Below are positions 43,668-52,062 of a stretch of DNA of 64,000 nt, piece by piece (the stretch's first letter is position 1; the number at the start of each line of letters is the position of its first letter). The DNA is from Psychromicrobium lacuslunae (GTDB taxonomy: Bacteria > Actinomycetota > Actinomycetes > Actinomycetales > Micrococcaceae): NCBI RefSeq assembly GCF_000950575.1, contig NZ_CP011005.1, positions 2,232,001 through 2,296,000 on the forward strand, read 5' to 3'. The position numbers were made by a program, and so were the translations under genes. A model generated the notes under the pieces. That model saw nothing but the letters and a program-made list of their open reading frames with translations, was not told the origin of the DNA and made no database searches.

Positions 43668-45059
43668 TCAGGCAGCTGCACGAAGCTGCTCGTCCTGGAG
43701 CCTGCTCTGCAACTCGCGCAGCACCTGAGAATTGTCGTCGCTGGTGCTGACAATAAGGTTGTGATTTCCGACATTGAACGGCGCTCCCCAGGCCGTCCCC
43801 GTTGGTGGCTGATACCAATGGTGCTCGAAATGCGGATCCTTCATCGGATAGTTAATCCCCACCACGCCTAGCTGCTCTGCGGTTTGCAGCGGGTCGGGGT
43901 AGCTAAGGCTTATATACTCGGTACCCGCCTGCGCTTTCCAACGTGGATCCAAGGCCGCGCCAGAAAGTGCAATCACCTGATCGTAATGCGCCCCTGCTGC
44001 CTCTGAACCTGAAGTTAGTCGGGCGCCCCAACTGTGCGAAATGTTAGTTGTTTTAGCCCCGATACCGACATTTTCAGCGTCGACCGCGGCCTGGAAGGCG
44101 GCTAGTTTGGGCGCATTCATCGTCAGAAAATGATCGCCTCGTGCTTCCAGCAGACCATCGGGAACACTACCGTCCGGGAATTCTCCGCCCTTATAAACAA
44201 ACGCCACATCATTCCTGTCAGCATCGTTTTTGAGGAGATGAGTCGGAACTGCTTGAACCTGGTGTTCAAAAAAGGCACTGTCGTTAGTGAAGGTTCCCGG
44301 TACGTAGGTGATGATATGACTGGTCTTCGCTGAGAGCCGCCCGATCATCTCAATAATCGAGTGATGTGCCGGATCATAGGCAGCAAGTCGGATCTTCCCG
44401 CTGGCCACGGCCTCAAGATAGCTAATTTTGGCCGGGTCACCATCGTCCGCGTCTTGCGCCCCGATATCTGCTCCGGCCACAAGTTGAGAAGGATCGAATT
44501 TTTGTTTCGGGCTTTTCGGCAGCCGCAGCCGATGGAGCTCATTCTCAGCGTTGATCCGGTTCGCTGCGACTCGATCCTGGAACGAAATACCGTTGGTATT
44601 ACCGGCTACCATTGATTGCTCGACAATGAATCGATGCCGGTCAGCGGAGCTGAGTGTCTTCCACCAAGCCTGAACTTCTTGAGGATTCAAAACCTTCAGC
44701 AAAGAGGGGTGGCGCACAACTAAGCCAATATCAAGCACGCTTGGACTCACCTGCCCTGACGCCAGTTTCGCTGAATCGATCCTAGCGTCAACTGCACTGG
44801 ATCTCTCTTGAGCGGACGCCTGACCTTCTAATTCTTTTGCCACTGAGTCCAGCGAATCGGCGACCGCCTGCAGGCCAGGAGAATGAACCGTCGCCCAGCG
44901 GTGGCGAAAGCTCTCAGCGTCCAACCCGCGCCATCGGACCGTTGTGAGGGTGAAGGTCAGGCTGCTCGCAAGTTGCCTGAGGTTAGCCGCAGATCTTGCC
45001 TGCAAATTCGCGAATTCTCGCAACTTCACAGTATCGGCACCCAACATTTGATCTGTCAT
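43668..45059 (-). CDS. WXG-type helical domain fused to DUF1023 alpha/beta hydrolase
   Basis: A 463-residue protein. The ATG at 45059 is preceded by GGAGGGA. Residues 1-90 are a helical hairpin with W43-R44-G45 at the turn, as in WXG100/ESX substrates. Residues about 190-460 are a DUF1023 alpha/beta hydrolase. The nucleophile elbow is SHSWG (Ser343), with Asp in SLSYPDPLQTAEQ and His in FEHHWYQPP as likely partners. No signal peptide is present, which fits type VII export. The substrate is unknown; lipid or wall esters are possible. It is divergent from a lipoprotein and a PKD-like protein, and the block looks like an accessory surface locus. Confidence 0.8.
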   Translation of the reverse strand: MTDQMLGADTVKLREFANLQARSAANLRQLASSLTFTLTTVRWRGLDAESFRHRWATVHSPGLQAVADSLDSVAKELEGQASAQERSSAVDARIDSAKLASGQVSPSVLDIGLVVRHPSLLKVLNPQEVQAWWKTLSSADRHRFIVEQSMVAGNTNGISFQDRVAANRINAENELHRLRLPKSPKQKFDPSQLVAGADIGAQDADDGDPAKISYLEAVASGKIRLAAYDPAHHSIIEMIGRLSAKTSHIITYVPGTFTNDSAFFEHQVQAVPTHLLKNDADRNDVAFVYKGGEFPDGSVPDGLLEARGDHFLTMNAPKLAAFQAAVDAENVGIGAKTTNISHSWGARLTSGSEAAGAHYDQVIALSGAALDPRWKAQAGTEYISLSYPDPLQTAEQLGVVGINYPMKDPHFEHHWYQPPTGTAWGAPFNVGNHNLIVSTSDDNSQVLRELQSRLQDEQLRAAA

Positions 45060-45158
45060 TGCTGTCCCTCCGCTCGGATGCAACTCCTCTTCTATCCGGG
45101 TGGATAGCGCTGCATGAATACATGGAAGCAAGGCCGCGTATTACGAACAAGAAGGAAA

Positions 45159-45198
45159 CATCTCTATGTGGATAAGTATTTTTATCCACATAGAGATG
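45159..45198. promoter_or_regulatory. Perfect 17-bp palindrome between divergent genes
   Basis: CATCTCTATGTGGATAA and its exact complement flank a 6-base GTATTT loop. It lies 99 bp from the DUF1023 start and 76 bp from the lipoprotein start. Because both genes point away, it is not an ordinary terminator. It could be a regulator binding site or a 5'-UTR hairpin. The flanks are AT-rich. Confidence 0.6.
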
Positions 45199-45274
45199 GC
45201 TAGATCTATTTTTTAAACGAGCGCATGAGTAAGCTCGTCGACAACAAAAGATTATCTTGCGGATTGGTTTCATC

Positions 45275-45958
45275 GTGACTCGAAAATCTCTTAGTTACCC
45301 ATTGCTCGCAACCCTGTTGCTGGTTAGCACTACGATGCTCACCGGGTGCATCGGCAGCAACGGAAGTATTCCCTCATCTAATGCTGATTCCTCTGCTCCT
45401 TTGACAACTTCCGACCCGCCAACGACACAGGCTCCAACCACGATCTCGGCCGCATCGTCCACCCCCACCGTGAGCGCCAAGTATCGGCCCGCCACTGTCA
45501 AAAGCGCGGCCCAAAACGTTCCGGTCCCCATCAAGCCTTCTCAGGCCGATGAGTTCTCCGAACAAGGTCTCAAAGCCTTCGCCGTTTATTGGTACAACGT
45601 GTATAACTACATGATTCAGACCGGAAAAGTTGGGCTCATTGGTGCATCAACCAAGGGGGACTGCCAAAGATGTCAAATAGTCTTCAAGGATACTGAGGAT
45701 TGGTACAGATCTGGAAATTGGAGGATGGGTGGCCAGCTAATAATCACCCATCTACAGCCACCGAAAATTGGATTTGCGAAAGCCGCAAACGGAATGTATC
45801 AGTACTTGATTCAATACAACAAGCTAGCTGGCGGTTACATCACTTCGGGGCACAAAGTGGAAAAAGCATACCCAGCAGTCGCAGCTAACGGAGACCTCCT
45901 AAATGCAACTTACGAAAATGGAACATGGCTGGTGTTTGATATCGGAAAGATAGGCTGA
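45275..45958 (+). CDS. DUF6318-family lipoprotein
   Basis: A 227-residue lipoprotein starting with GTG (a TTG at 45257 is the alternative). The signal peptide ends in lipobox LTGC, with Cys at residue 25. A Ser/Thr/Pro-rich linker of about 45 residues follows, then the folded part. It has the DUF6318 signatures FAVYWYNVYNYMIQTG, the CQRC pair and YQYLIQYNKLAGGYI. The family is restricted to actinobacteria and has no known function. Its stop shares one base with the next start (TGATG), so the two secreted proteins are co-translated. Confidence 0.82.
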   Translation: MTRKSLSYPLLATLLLVSTTMLTGCIGSNGSIPSSNADSSAPLTTSDPPTTQAPTTISAASSTPTVSAKYRPATVKSAAQNVPVPIKPSQADEFSEQGLKAFAVYWYNVYNYMIQTGKVGLIGASTKGDCQRCQIVFKDTEDWYRSGNWRMGGQLIITHLQPPKIGFAKAANGMYQYLIQYNKLAGGYITSGHKVEKAYPAVAANGDLLNATYENGTWLVFDIGKIG

Positions 45959-46896
45959 TGGGAACCTTCACTCTGCGATCGCTCAGGACCATCGGTCCGC
46001 TGATTATCTGTTTTATCTTCACTCTCACGATTGCGGTTCCTAGTTCACGTGCGCAGGGAAGCGAAGCCGACTGGGATACTGACAACCAAGGAATCGGGAT
46101 GTACATAGAAGTCCCGGGCGCGGGCTGGACCAACTCGGCCCCCGTCACCCCTGACACCAGCCACATCTATAAAACCACCATCGAGTGCGTCTCTGATGGG
46201 CATCAGCAAAGTAATACCGGCGCGATGCACTGCGAGGCTGTTTCAATGCGGCAGTGCACGGCCGGGAACAATGGTGCGATGGTTCAGTGGTATAGCGCTC
46301 TCAAGGCTTTCAACCCTCCCGATTGGCAGAAGGTTGGCACACCCACGTGCGTTTACGACGCGAAGCCAGTGAACCTACTTGCCGAAATTGCCGCTCGAAT
46401 TCAGACCGAATTTCAACACCTACCGATCAGTCCAGGGACCGTCTCTGCCCAGCCCAGTCCTTTCACCCTCAACACCTGGCAAACGAATTTCCTCGCTAAT
46501 GCTGTCACCCAGAACTTCGACGTCAGCATGCTCGGTCAGCGGGTGCACATTTCGGCAACTCCGCAGAGCTACACTTACGACTTTGGCGACGGTCAAACCC
46601 TTGGCCCCATCACCTCAGCCGGGCAAGCTGTGCCGCAAGCCCAATGGGGGCAGCTGGTGACCCCAACCAGTCATCGTTACGCCAGCACCGTTGACTACAA
46701 TGCCCGAGTTATTGTTCATTTCAGCGGCAGCTACTCGATTAACGGCGGCCCAGCCACACCAATCCCCGGCCAGGGCGACTTTTCCACCAAAGCCATCCAA
46801 GTAAAAGTGTGGTCCGTGCGAAAACGTTGGGTTTCGCAAGACTGCCTTCAGAACCCGCACGCCTGGGGCTGCGCCGCAACAGGGCCAGAGCGCTGA
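45958..46896 (+). CDS. Secreted PKD-like domain protein
   Basis: A 312-residue exported protein. The signal peptide ends near SSRAQG (about residue 34). The middle contains several Cys (ECVSDG, MHCEAV, RQCTAG, PTCVYD), probably disulfide-bonded. A PKD-like beta sandwich lies at about 205-290, with YTYDFGDGQTLGP as its signature and SHRYASTVDYNARVIVHFSGSY following. The last 20 residues carry two more Cys. It is coupled to the DUF6318 lipoprotein gene and is probably a surface partner of it. No catalytic motif is seen. Confidence 0.75.
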   Translation: MGTFTLRSLRTIGPLIICFIFTLTIAVPSSRAQGSEADWDTDNQGIGMYIEVPGAGWTNSAPVTPDTSHIYKTTIECVSDGHQQSNTGAMHCEAVSMRQCTAGNNGAMVQWYSALKAFNPPDWQKVGTPTCVYDAKPVNLLAEIAARIQTEFQHLPISPGTVSAQPSPFTLNTWQTNFLANAVTQNFDVSMLGQRVHISATPQSYTYDFGDGQTLGPITSAGQAVPQAQWGQLVTPTSHRYASTVDYNARVIVHFSGSYSINGGPATPIPGQGDFSTKAIQVKVWSVRKRWVSQDCLQNPHAWGCAATGPER

Positions 46897-46962
46897 GCCC
46901 GGAGCGTTGAGATCAGAGCACCGAGCTGAGTTGAGATCAGTACTGATTCGTCCCAATAGCCG

Positions 46963-48411
46963 CTAAATCGAGTATCTTTCTTCTTCAGAATCTCCGGGGC
47001 GCTCCCCGATCATCCCAGCCGCCAAGGTATTCCCGTCCAAAGGATCAATCACCAAAAAGGCGCCGGTACGGCGGTGCTCCGCATAAGGTTCCAGCGGCAA
47101 GGGGGCCGCAAGCCTCAACTGGACGGTGCCGATATCGTTCAGAGCTAATGACGAACTCGGTAGGAGGGAAAAATCATCGAGATCCAGTTTGCCGATAATT
47201 GCCCGAACTAAGGCTTGTACCGTTCGGGTGCCGTGTTTCACCAGCACCTTGGCGCCCTCACGAAGCGGCTTAGCAGAGAGCCAACACAACGATGAATACA
47301 GATCTTGGGAGACCTCACGCGTCGTCCCGCTACCACTGATCATTTCGCCGCGGGCAATGTCCAGCTCATCGCTTAATCGCAATACCACCGACTGAGGGGC
47401 CGCAGCTGAGGCCAAGTGGCTACCCCCTGGCCCGTCGATACCAACGACCGAGGTTGTTTTCCCGCTCGGTAGCACCGTCACCGAATCGCCAAGATTGACT
47501 GAACCCGCCGCGAGCTGCCCGGCGTAACCGCGATAGTCTCTAAACTCCTCAGCCCGCAGGCCAGGTGCCAATCCACCCTGCGGGCGTAACACCAACTGCA
47601 CTGGGAACCTCAACGGCTCGACCGTATCGGAAGCAGCTTCCAATTCATCAATTGACGGCAATGACTCCAGAATTTCAAGTAAAGCTGATCCGTGGTACCA
47701 AGGTGTCCGCGCCGAAGGCTCAACCACATTATCGCCCGCCAAAGCGGAAACCGGCACAACCAACGGCTCCGCTAGGCCAATGGATCGTGCTACATGGCTG
47801 ACCTCAGCGACAATCCCGTCGAACACCGACTCAGAAAAATCAACCAAATCAATCTTATTAACGGCAATAATCACATGCGGTACACGTAATAGGTGCAGCA
47901 CCGAAAGGTGCCGTCGGGTCTGCTCAAGCACTCCTTTTCGGGCGTCAATCAAAACAACCACAGCATCAGCCGTCGAGGCACCGGTCACCGTGTTTTTTGT
48001 GTATTGAACATGTCCGGGGCAATCAGCCAAGATGAAAGACCGTGCCGCAGTAGCAAAATACCGATAAGCGACATCAATAGTGATGCCCTGCTCACGCTCA
48101 GCTCTCAGCCCATCCGTGAGCAAGGCTAGATCGACTCCTCCATCACTGCCGCCGAAACCGCGCTCTGCGGATGTTCGGGTCACCGCGGCTAAGGTATCCG
48201 CCAGAATCGCCTTTGAATCATGGAGTAGACGACCCACCAAAGTAGATTTGCCGTCATCCACGGAACCCGCGGTGGCGAATCGAAACAGTGTCCCGGACGG
48301 TGTCGTGAACTCGCCCACCGTTACAGGATCAAGAGAACCAGCAACGTCAGTTGCAGACCCAGCCGCCGCCTCTTCCGTTGCGGCAATCGTCGTAGTCTCA
48401 AGCCGGCTCAT
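46963..48411 (-). CDS. cysN: Sulfate adenylyltransferase subunit 1 (GTPase)
   Basis: A 482-residue translation-factor-like GTPase. G1 is TAGSVDDGKSTLVGRLL, G3 is DCPGHVQYTKN and G4 is NKIDLVD. It couples GTP hydrolysis to ATP sulfurylase activity of CysD. No APS kinase domain is fused, consistent with direct reduction of APS by the CysH here. The first 33 residues are a variable extension. Its ATG shares one base with the cysD stop (TAATG on the minus strand). Confidence 0.95.
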   Translation of the reverse strand: MSRLETTTIAATEEAAAGSATDVAGSLDPVTVGEFTTPSGTLFRFATAGSVDDGKSTLVGRLLHDSKAILADTLAAVTRTSAERGFGGSDGGVDLALLTDGLRAEREQGITIDVAYRYFATAARSFILADCPGHVQYTKNTVTGASTADAVVVLIDARKGVLEQTRRHLSVLHLLRVPHVIIAVNKIDLVDFSESVFDGIVAEVSHVARSIGLAEPLVVPVSALAGDNVVEPSARTPWYHGSALLEILESLPSIDELEAASDTVEPLRFPVQLVLRPQGGLAPGLRAEEFRDYRGYAGQLAAGSVNLGDSVTVLPSGKTTSVVGIDGPGGSHLASAAAPQSVVLRLSDELDIARGEMISGSGTTREVSQDLYSSLCWLSAKPLREGAKVLVKHGTRTVQALVRAIIGKLDLDDFSLLPSSSLALNDIGTVQLRLAAPLPLEPYAEHRRTGAFLVIDPLDGNTLAAGMIGERPGDSEEERYSI

Positions 48412-49448
48412 TAGAAATAACCATCCTTTTTCCGATCTTCCATCGCCGCTTCGGAAATCCGGTCATCAGCCCTGGTTGCTCCGCGCTCAGTGAGTGTCGA
48501 AGCGGCGACTTCACGAATCACCTCCGAGACCGAGGCAGCCGAAGAAAGTACCGCCCCGGTGCAAGACATATCGCCCACTGTCCGATAGCGAACCGTTTTG
48601 GAAACCACCGACTCGGTTGACTTCGGCTCTGAGAATGGGCCGACCGCCATCCACATCCCATCGCGGGAAAAGACATCACGCTGATGCGCATAGTAAATTG
48701 ACGGCAACTCGATAGCTTCTCGTTCGATATAGCGCCAGATGTCCAGTTCCGTCCAGTTCGAGATCGGAAAAGCTCGGACGTGCTGCCCCACGGTATGCCT
48801 GCCGTTATACAGATTCCACAACTCCGGTCGCTGGTTGCGCGGATCCCACTGACCAAACTCATCACGAAGCGAAAGGATCCGTTCCTTTGCCCGAGCCTTA
48901 TCTTCGTCCCTTCGACCACCACCAAAGACGGCATCAAAACGTTCGGCCGCGATCGCTCCCAATAACGGCGCTGTCTGCAGTGGGTTCCTGGTGCCGTCTG
49001 CGCGTTCGGCCAACTCACCCCGATCGATGTACTCCTGCACGCTTCCCACCACCAGTCGCAGACCTAGGCGCTCGACTGTACGATCCCGGAAATCCAGCAC
49101 CTCAGGAAAGTTATGCCCGGTATCGACGTGCAGCACCGGGAAAGGTACCCGGCCCGGCCAGAACGCCTTAGCCGCCAAGTGCAACATCACCACCGAGTCC
49201 TTGCCCCCGGAGAACAGCATCGCTGGGCGCTCGAACTCCGCCACTACCTCTCGCAAGATATGAATAGACTCGGACTCCAGCGCGTCCAAGCCGGACAACG
49301 ACGCTGTGCCGCGCGAAAAAGCCGGTGGAGTGAGGCCCGGGTGACCAGGCTCGTTGTCCGGCTGAGCAGATTCGTTTTCGGCCGCCCCGCCCTGCACCTG
49401 GCGTCGCCTACCCTGCGCTACCTGTTCGTCGGTGGTTTCAATACTCAT
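48411..49448 (-). CDS. cysD: Sulfate adenylyltransferase subunit 2
   Basis: A 345-residue PP-loop enzyme. The PP-loop is LFSGGKDSVVMLHLA, followed by family signatures PVLHVDTGHNFPEVLDFRD and FGGGRRDEDKARAKER. It adenylates sulfate to APS together with CysN. The ATG at 49448 overlaps the cysH stop by 4 bp and is preferred over upstream starts. The 50-residue N-terminal tail rich in Gln/Glu/Gly is longer than in the E. coli protein. Confidence 0.95.
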   Translation of the reverse strand: MSIETTDEQVAQGRRRQVQGGAAENESAQPDNEPGHPGLTPPAFSRGTASLSGLDALESESIHILREVVAEFERPAMLFSGGKDSVVMLHLAAKAFWPGRVPFPVLHVDTGHNFPEVLDFRDRTVERLGLRLVVGSVQEYIDRGELAERADGTRNPLQTAPLLGAIAAERFDAVFGGGRRDEDKARAKERILSLRDEFGQWDPRNQRPELWNLYNGRHTVGQHVRAFPISNWTELDIWRYIEREAIELPSIYYAHQRDVFSRDGMWMAVGPFSEPKSTESVVSKTVRYRTVGDMSCTGAVLSSAASVSEVIREVAASTLTERGATRADDRISEAAMEDRKKDGYF

Positions 49449-50155
49449 AGGTGAATCCCACATTCCGTTTTGTCCAAACCAGCCCAACGCCCGGCGCGTG
49501 GATCCTCTCCCGGGGCAACCGGTCGAGTGCATGGTGCGCAGCCAATGGAGAGATAGCCCTTCGACATCAAGGGGTTCACCGGAATCAGTTTGTCCTCGGC
49601 ATAACTAACCAGGGCATCCAAAGACCAGCCAGCCAGCGGATTCACTTTCACCAAACCATGCGAGGCATCCCAGCTGATAAGCGGGGTATTTGTTCGAGTC
49701 GGAGCCTCGTCCCGACGCACCCCAGTGAACCAGACCTGATATCCAGCCAATGCCTTCTTGAGCGGGTCCATCTTGCGGAGCTGGCAGCACTGCGCAGGAT
49801 TACGGGCGAAGAGGTCCTTGCCGTGAATGGCGTCCTGCTCTGCCACGGTTTGCTCGGGAAGCACATCGACAATATTGACCGGGAAGTACTCAGCAACCGT
49901 GGCACGAGTCGTATGGGTTTCCGGGAAGTGATAACCGGTCTCCAAAAACAAAACATCCACCCCGGGGATCTGCTCGGAAACCAAGGCAGGTAATACCGCA
50001 TCGGCCATTGAGCAGGCGACAGCGGTCTGGGAACTCGTAAAGTTCCTGCGCACCCAGCCGATCACCTGTTCTGCTGGCGCCTCCCAGCCCAATTCTTCAG
50101 CCCCACTGAGGGCTAGGGCCTGAAGCTCCTGCGTGGTCCGAACCAGCTTTGTCAT
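49445..50155 (-). CDS. cysH: Adenylyl-sulfate (APS) reductase
   Basis: A 236-residue reductase. The C-terminal nucleophile is in TECGIHL. Two Cys pairs, AQCCQLRKMDPL and GCAPCTRP, are the ligands of a [4Fe-4S] cluster and mark it as an APS-specific enzyme, not a PAPS reductase. It reduces APS to sulfite with thioredoxin as donor. It lies 25 bp downstream of the sulfite reductase gene and overlaps cysD, so sir-cysH-cysD-cysN form one operon. Confidence 0.95.
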   Translation of the reverse strand: MTKLVRTTQELQALALSGAEELGWEAPAEQVIGWVRRNFTSSQTAVACSMADAVLPALVSEQIPGVDVLFLETGYHFPETHTTRATVAEYFPVNIVDVLPEQTVAEQDAIHGKDLFARNPAQCCQLRKMDPLKKALAGYQVWFTGVRRDEAPTRTNTPLISWDASHGLVKVNPLAGWSLDALVSYAEDKLIPVNPLMSKGYLSIGCAPCTRPVAPGEDPRAGRWAGLDKTECGIHL

Positions 50156-50180
50156 AACGATGCCTCACTCACGTCAGAAC

Positions 50181-51914
50181 TCACGTCAAAACGTCCTCTT
50201 CAGCCCGGTGCGCCCACTCCGCAAAAGTCTCAGCCTCGCCTCGTGAAGCGACAAAACGCCGCACTATCCGTTCGACGTAGTCAGGCAAATCCTCGACCGT
50301 GACCTTGAGACCGCGAATGGTCCGTCCCAGTCCCGCTTCCTCCCGGTTTGACGAGGCCAGTCCGCCGCCCAAATGAACTTGGAAGCCCGGCGTCGGATCG
50401 CCATCAGGAGTTGGCAGCATCATGCCCTTCAGGCCGATATCGGCGGTCTGAATCCGGGCGCAAGAGTTTGGGCAACCATTGATGTGTAGCGCGATTGGAT
50501 CTACCAACTCACCCGAGTCAACCAAATCAGCTAGTCGCTTTTCTAACTCGGCAATTGCGGTCGCCGCGGTGACCTTGGTCTCCACAATCGCCAATTTGCA
50601 GTATTCAATACCAGTGCAGGCAATAGTGCTGCGCCGGAAAATAGAGGGTTTGGCGGTCAAGCCCAGCGGTTCCAAACCCTCCACGAGGGAATCGACCCGC
50701 TCCGCTGGGACATCCAGGATCACCAGCTTCTGATGCGGTGTGGTGCGTAGTCGTTGCGAGCCGTGTGCCTCGATCAGGTCTGCGAGCGCCAATAACTTCT
50801 CGCCGGAGACTCGACCAACTGTCGGCGCCACACCGATATAACGGAGGCCGTCCTTTTGCTCGTGGATGCCGATGTGGTCGCCGGGTGACGTCGGTTTCGG
50901 CGCTGCTGGACCGTCAGGCAAGGCGTAACCAAGATATTCAGTCTCCAGGATCTCCCGGAACTTCACCCGTCCCCAGTCGTTCATCAGGAATTTCAATCTA
51001 GCTTTGGTACGCATCCGGCGATAACCATAATCCCGGAAAATGCTTGTCACCCCGAGCCAGACCTCTGCAGCAACTTCGGGGGCGACAAACACCCCGAGCC
51101 GCTCGGCCAGGCGCGCACTGGTGGAAAGGCCACCGCCCACCCAGAGGTCGTACCCTGCCCCCAGAGTGGGATGCACCACGCCAACCAGGGCGAAGTCATT
51201 AATCTCGTGCACCACGTCCTGCGAAGGGTGCCCGGTAATCGCGGTCTTGTACTTCCGTGGCAGATTAGCCAACTCCGGATCACCGATGAAGCGCTCCGCC
51301 AATTCATTGATCAGCGGCGTCGGGTCAATGATTTCATCGGCAGCGATGCCGGCCACCGGCGAGCCTAAGATGACTCTGGGAACGTCACCGCAAGCCTCTG
51401 TGGTGGAAAGGCCGACAGCTTCCAGTCGTCGCCAGATCTCTGGCACGTCTTCCACCCGGATCCAGTGCAGCTGAATGTTCTGCCGATCGGTAAGGTCCGC
51501 CGATCCCCGGGCGAAATCAACCGAGATCTGCGCTATCACCCTGAGCTGTTCAGTGCTCAGCGCACCGCCATCAATCCGAACCCTGAGCATAAAAAACTTA
51601 TCTTCGAGCTCGTGCGGCTCTAAGGTTGCTGTCTTACCGCCCTCGATGCCGGGCTTGCGTTGAGTGTAGAGACCCCACCAGCGGAAGCGGCCATGCAGGT
51701 CAGTGCCGTCGATTGAGTCGAAACCTTCGCGAGAATAGACCTCTTCGATCCGGGCACGCACATTGAGCCCGCCGTCGTCCTGCTTCCAGGTCTCATTTGC
51801 GTTCAATGGCGCAGTTCCGTCGACCTTCCATTGGCCGTGCGGTTTTGCGGAAGGCCGGGCTGGGCGCGCTGGTTTCCCAGTTGCGGCGGAGCGATCGGTG
51901 GTGGCCTGCGTCAT
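50181..51914 (-). CDS. sir: Ferredoxin-dependent sulfite (or nitrite) reductase
   Basis: A 577-residue siroheme/[4Fe-4S] enzyme. Cluster ligands are in ACTGIEYC and GCPNSC, matching the CX5C-n-CX3C pattern. The substrate-site region TEACGDVPRVILGSP also fits the family. The operon with cysH, cysD and cysN makes sulfite the probable substrate, reduced to sulfide with six electrons. The first 35 residues are a basic, Pro/Ala-rich tail. The electron donor is likely a ferredoxin recharged by FprA2. The shared sulfur element lies 52 bases upstream. Confidence 0.93.
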   Translation of the reverse strand: MTQATTDRSAATGKPARPARPSAKPHGQWKVDGTAPLNANETWKQDDGGLNVRARIEEVYSREGFDSIDGTDLHGRFRWWGLYTQRKPGIEGGKTATLEPHELEDKFFMLRVRIDGGALSTEQLRVIAQISVDFARGSADLTDRQNIQLHWIRVEDVPEIWRRLEAVGLSTTEACGDVPRVILGSPVAGIAADEIIDPTPLINELAERFIGDPELANLPRKYKTAITGHPSQDVVHEINDFALVGVVHPTLGAGYDLWVGGGLSTSARLAERLGVFVAPEVAAEVWLGVTSIFRDYGYRRMRTKARLKFLMNDWGRVKFREILETEYLGYALPDGPAAPKPTSPGDHIGIHEQKDGLRYIGVAPTVGRVSGEKLLALADLIEAHGSQRLRTTPHQKLVILDVPAERVDSLVEGLEPLGLTAKPSIFRRSTIACTGIEYCKLAIVETKVTAATAIAELEKRLADLVDSGELVDPIALHINGCPNSCARIQTADIGLKGMMLPTPDGDPTPGFQVHLGGGLASSNREEAGLGRTIRGLKVTVEDLPDYVERIVRRFVASRGEAETFAEWAHRAEEDVLT

Positions 51915-51966
51915 GTATCGAGATTAGGGCCGGGTCGGGCGCCCGGCTGAAAATTTCGCAATGCGA

Positions 51967-51992
51967 GGTCACGTGCGGCAATACTTCGTCAC
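51967..51992 (-). promoter_or_regulatory. Sulfur-operon element, sir copy
   Basis: TCAC, CAAT and TCAC blocks start at 51969, 51979 and 51989 on the plus strand. A fourth related block, CAAT, starts at 51959 in the same 10-bp register. The element is 52 bases before the sir start and matches the consensus of the other three copies. Confidence 0.7.
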
Positions 51993-52062
51993 ACTCAACG
52001 CCAACGCCTTGATAAGCCGTCAAGAAAGCCGCGAGATCACTCCAAACACCCCGGAAAATCCG

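Noticed and set aside
51915-52062. Possible SAM or cobalamin riboswitch upstream of sir.
   Set aside because: No conserved core of either class is visible. The region is explained by the repeated TCAY-type element.
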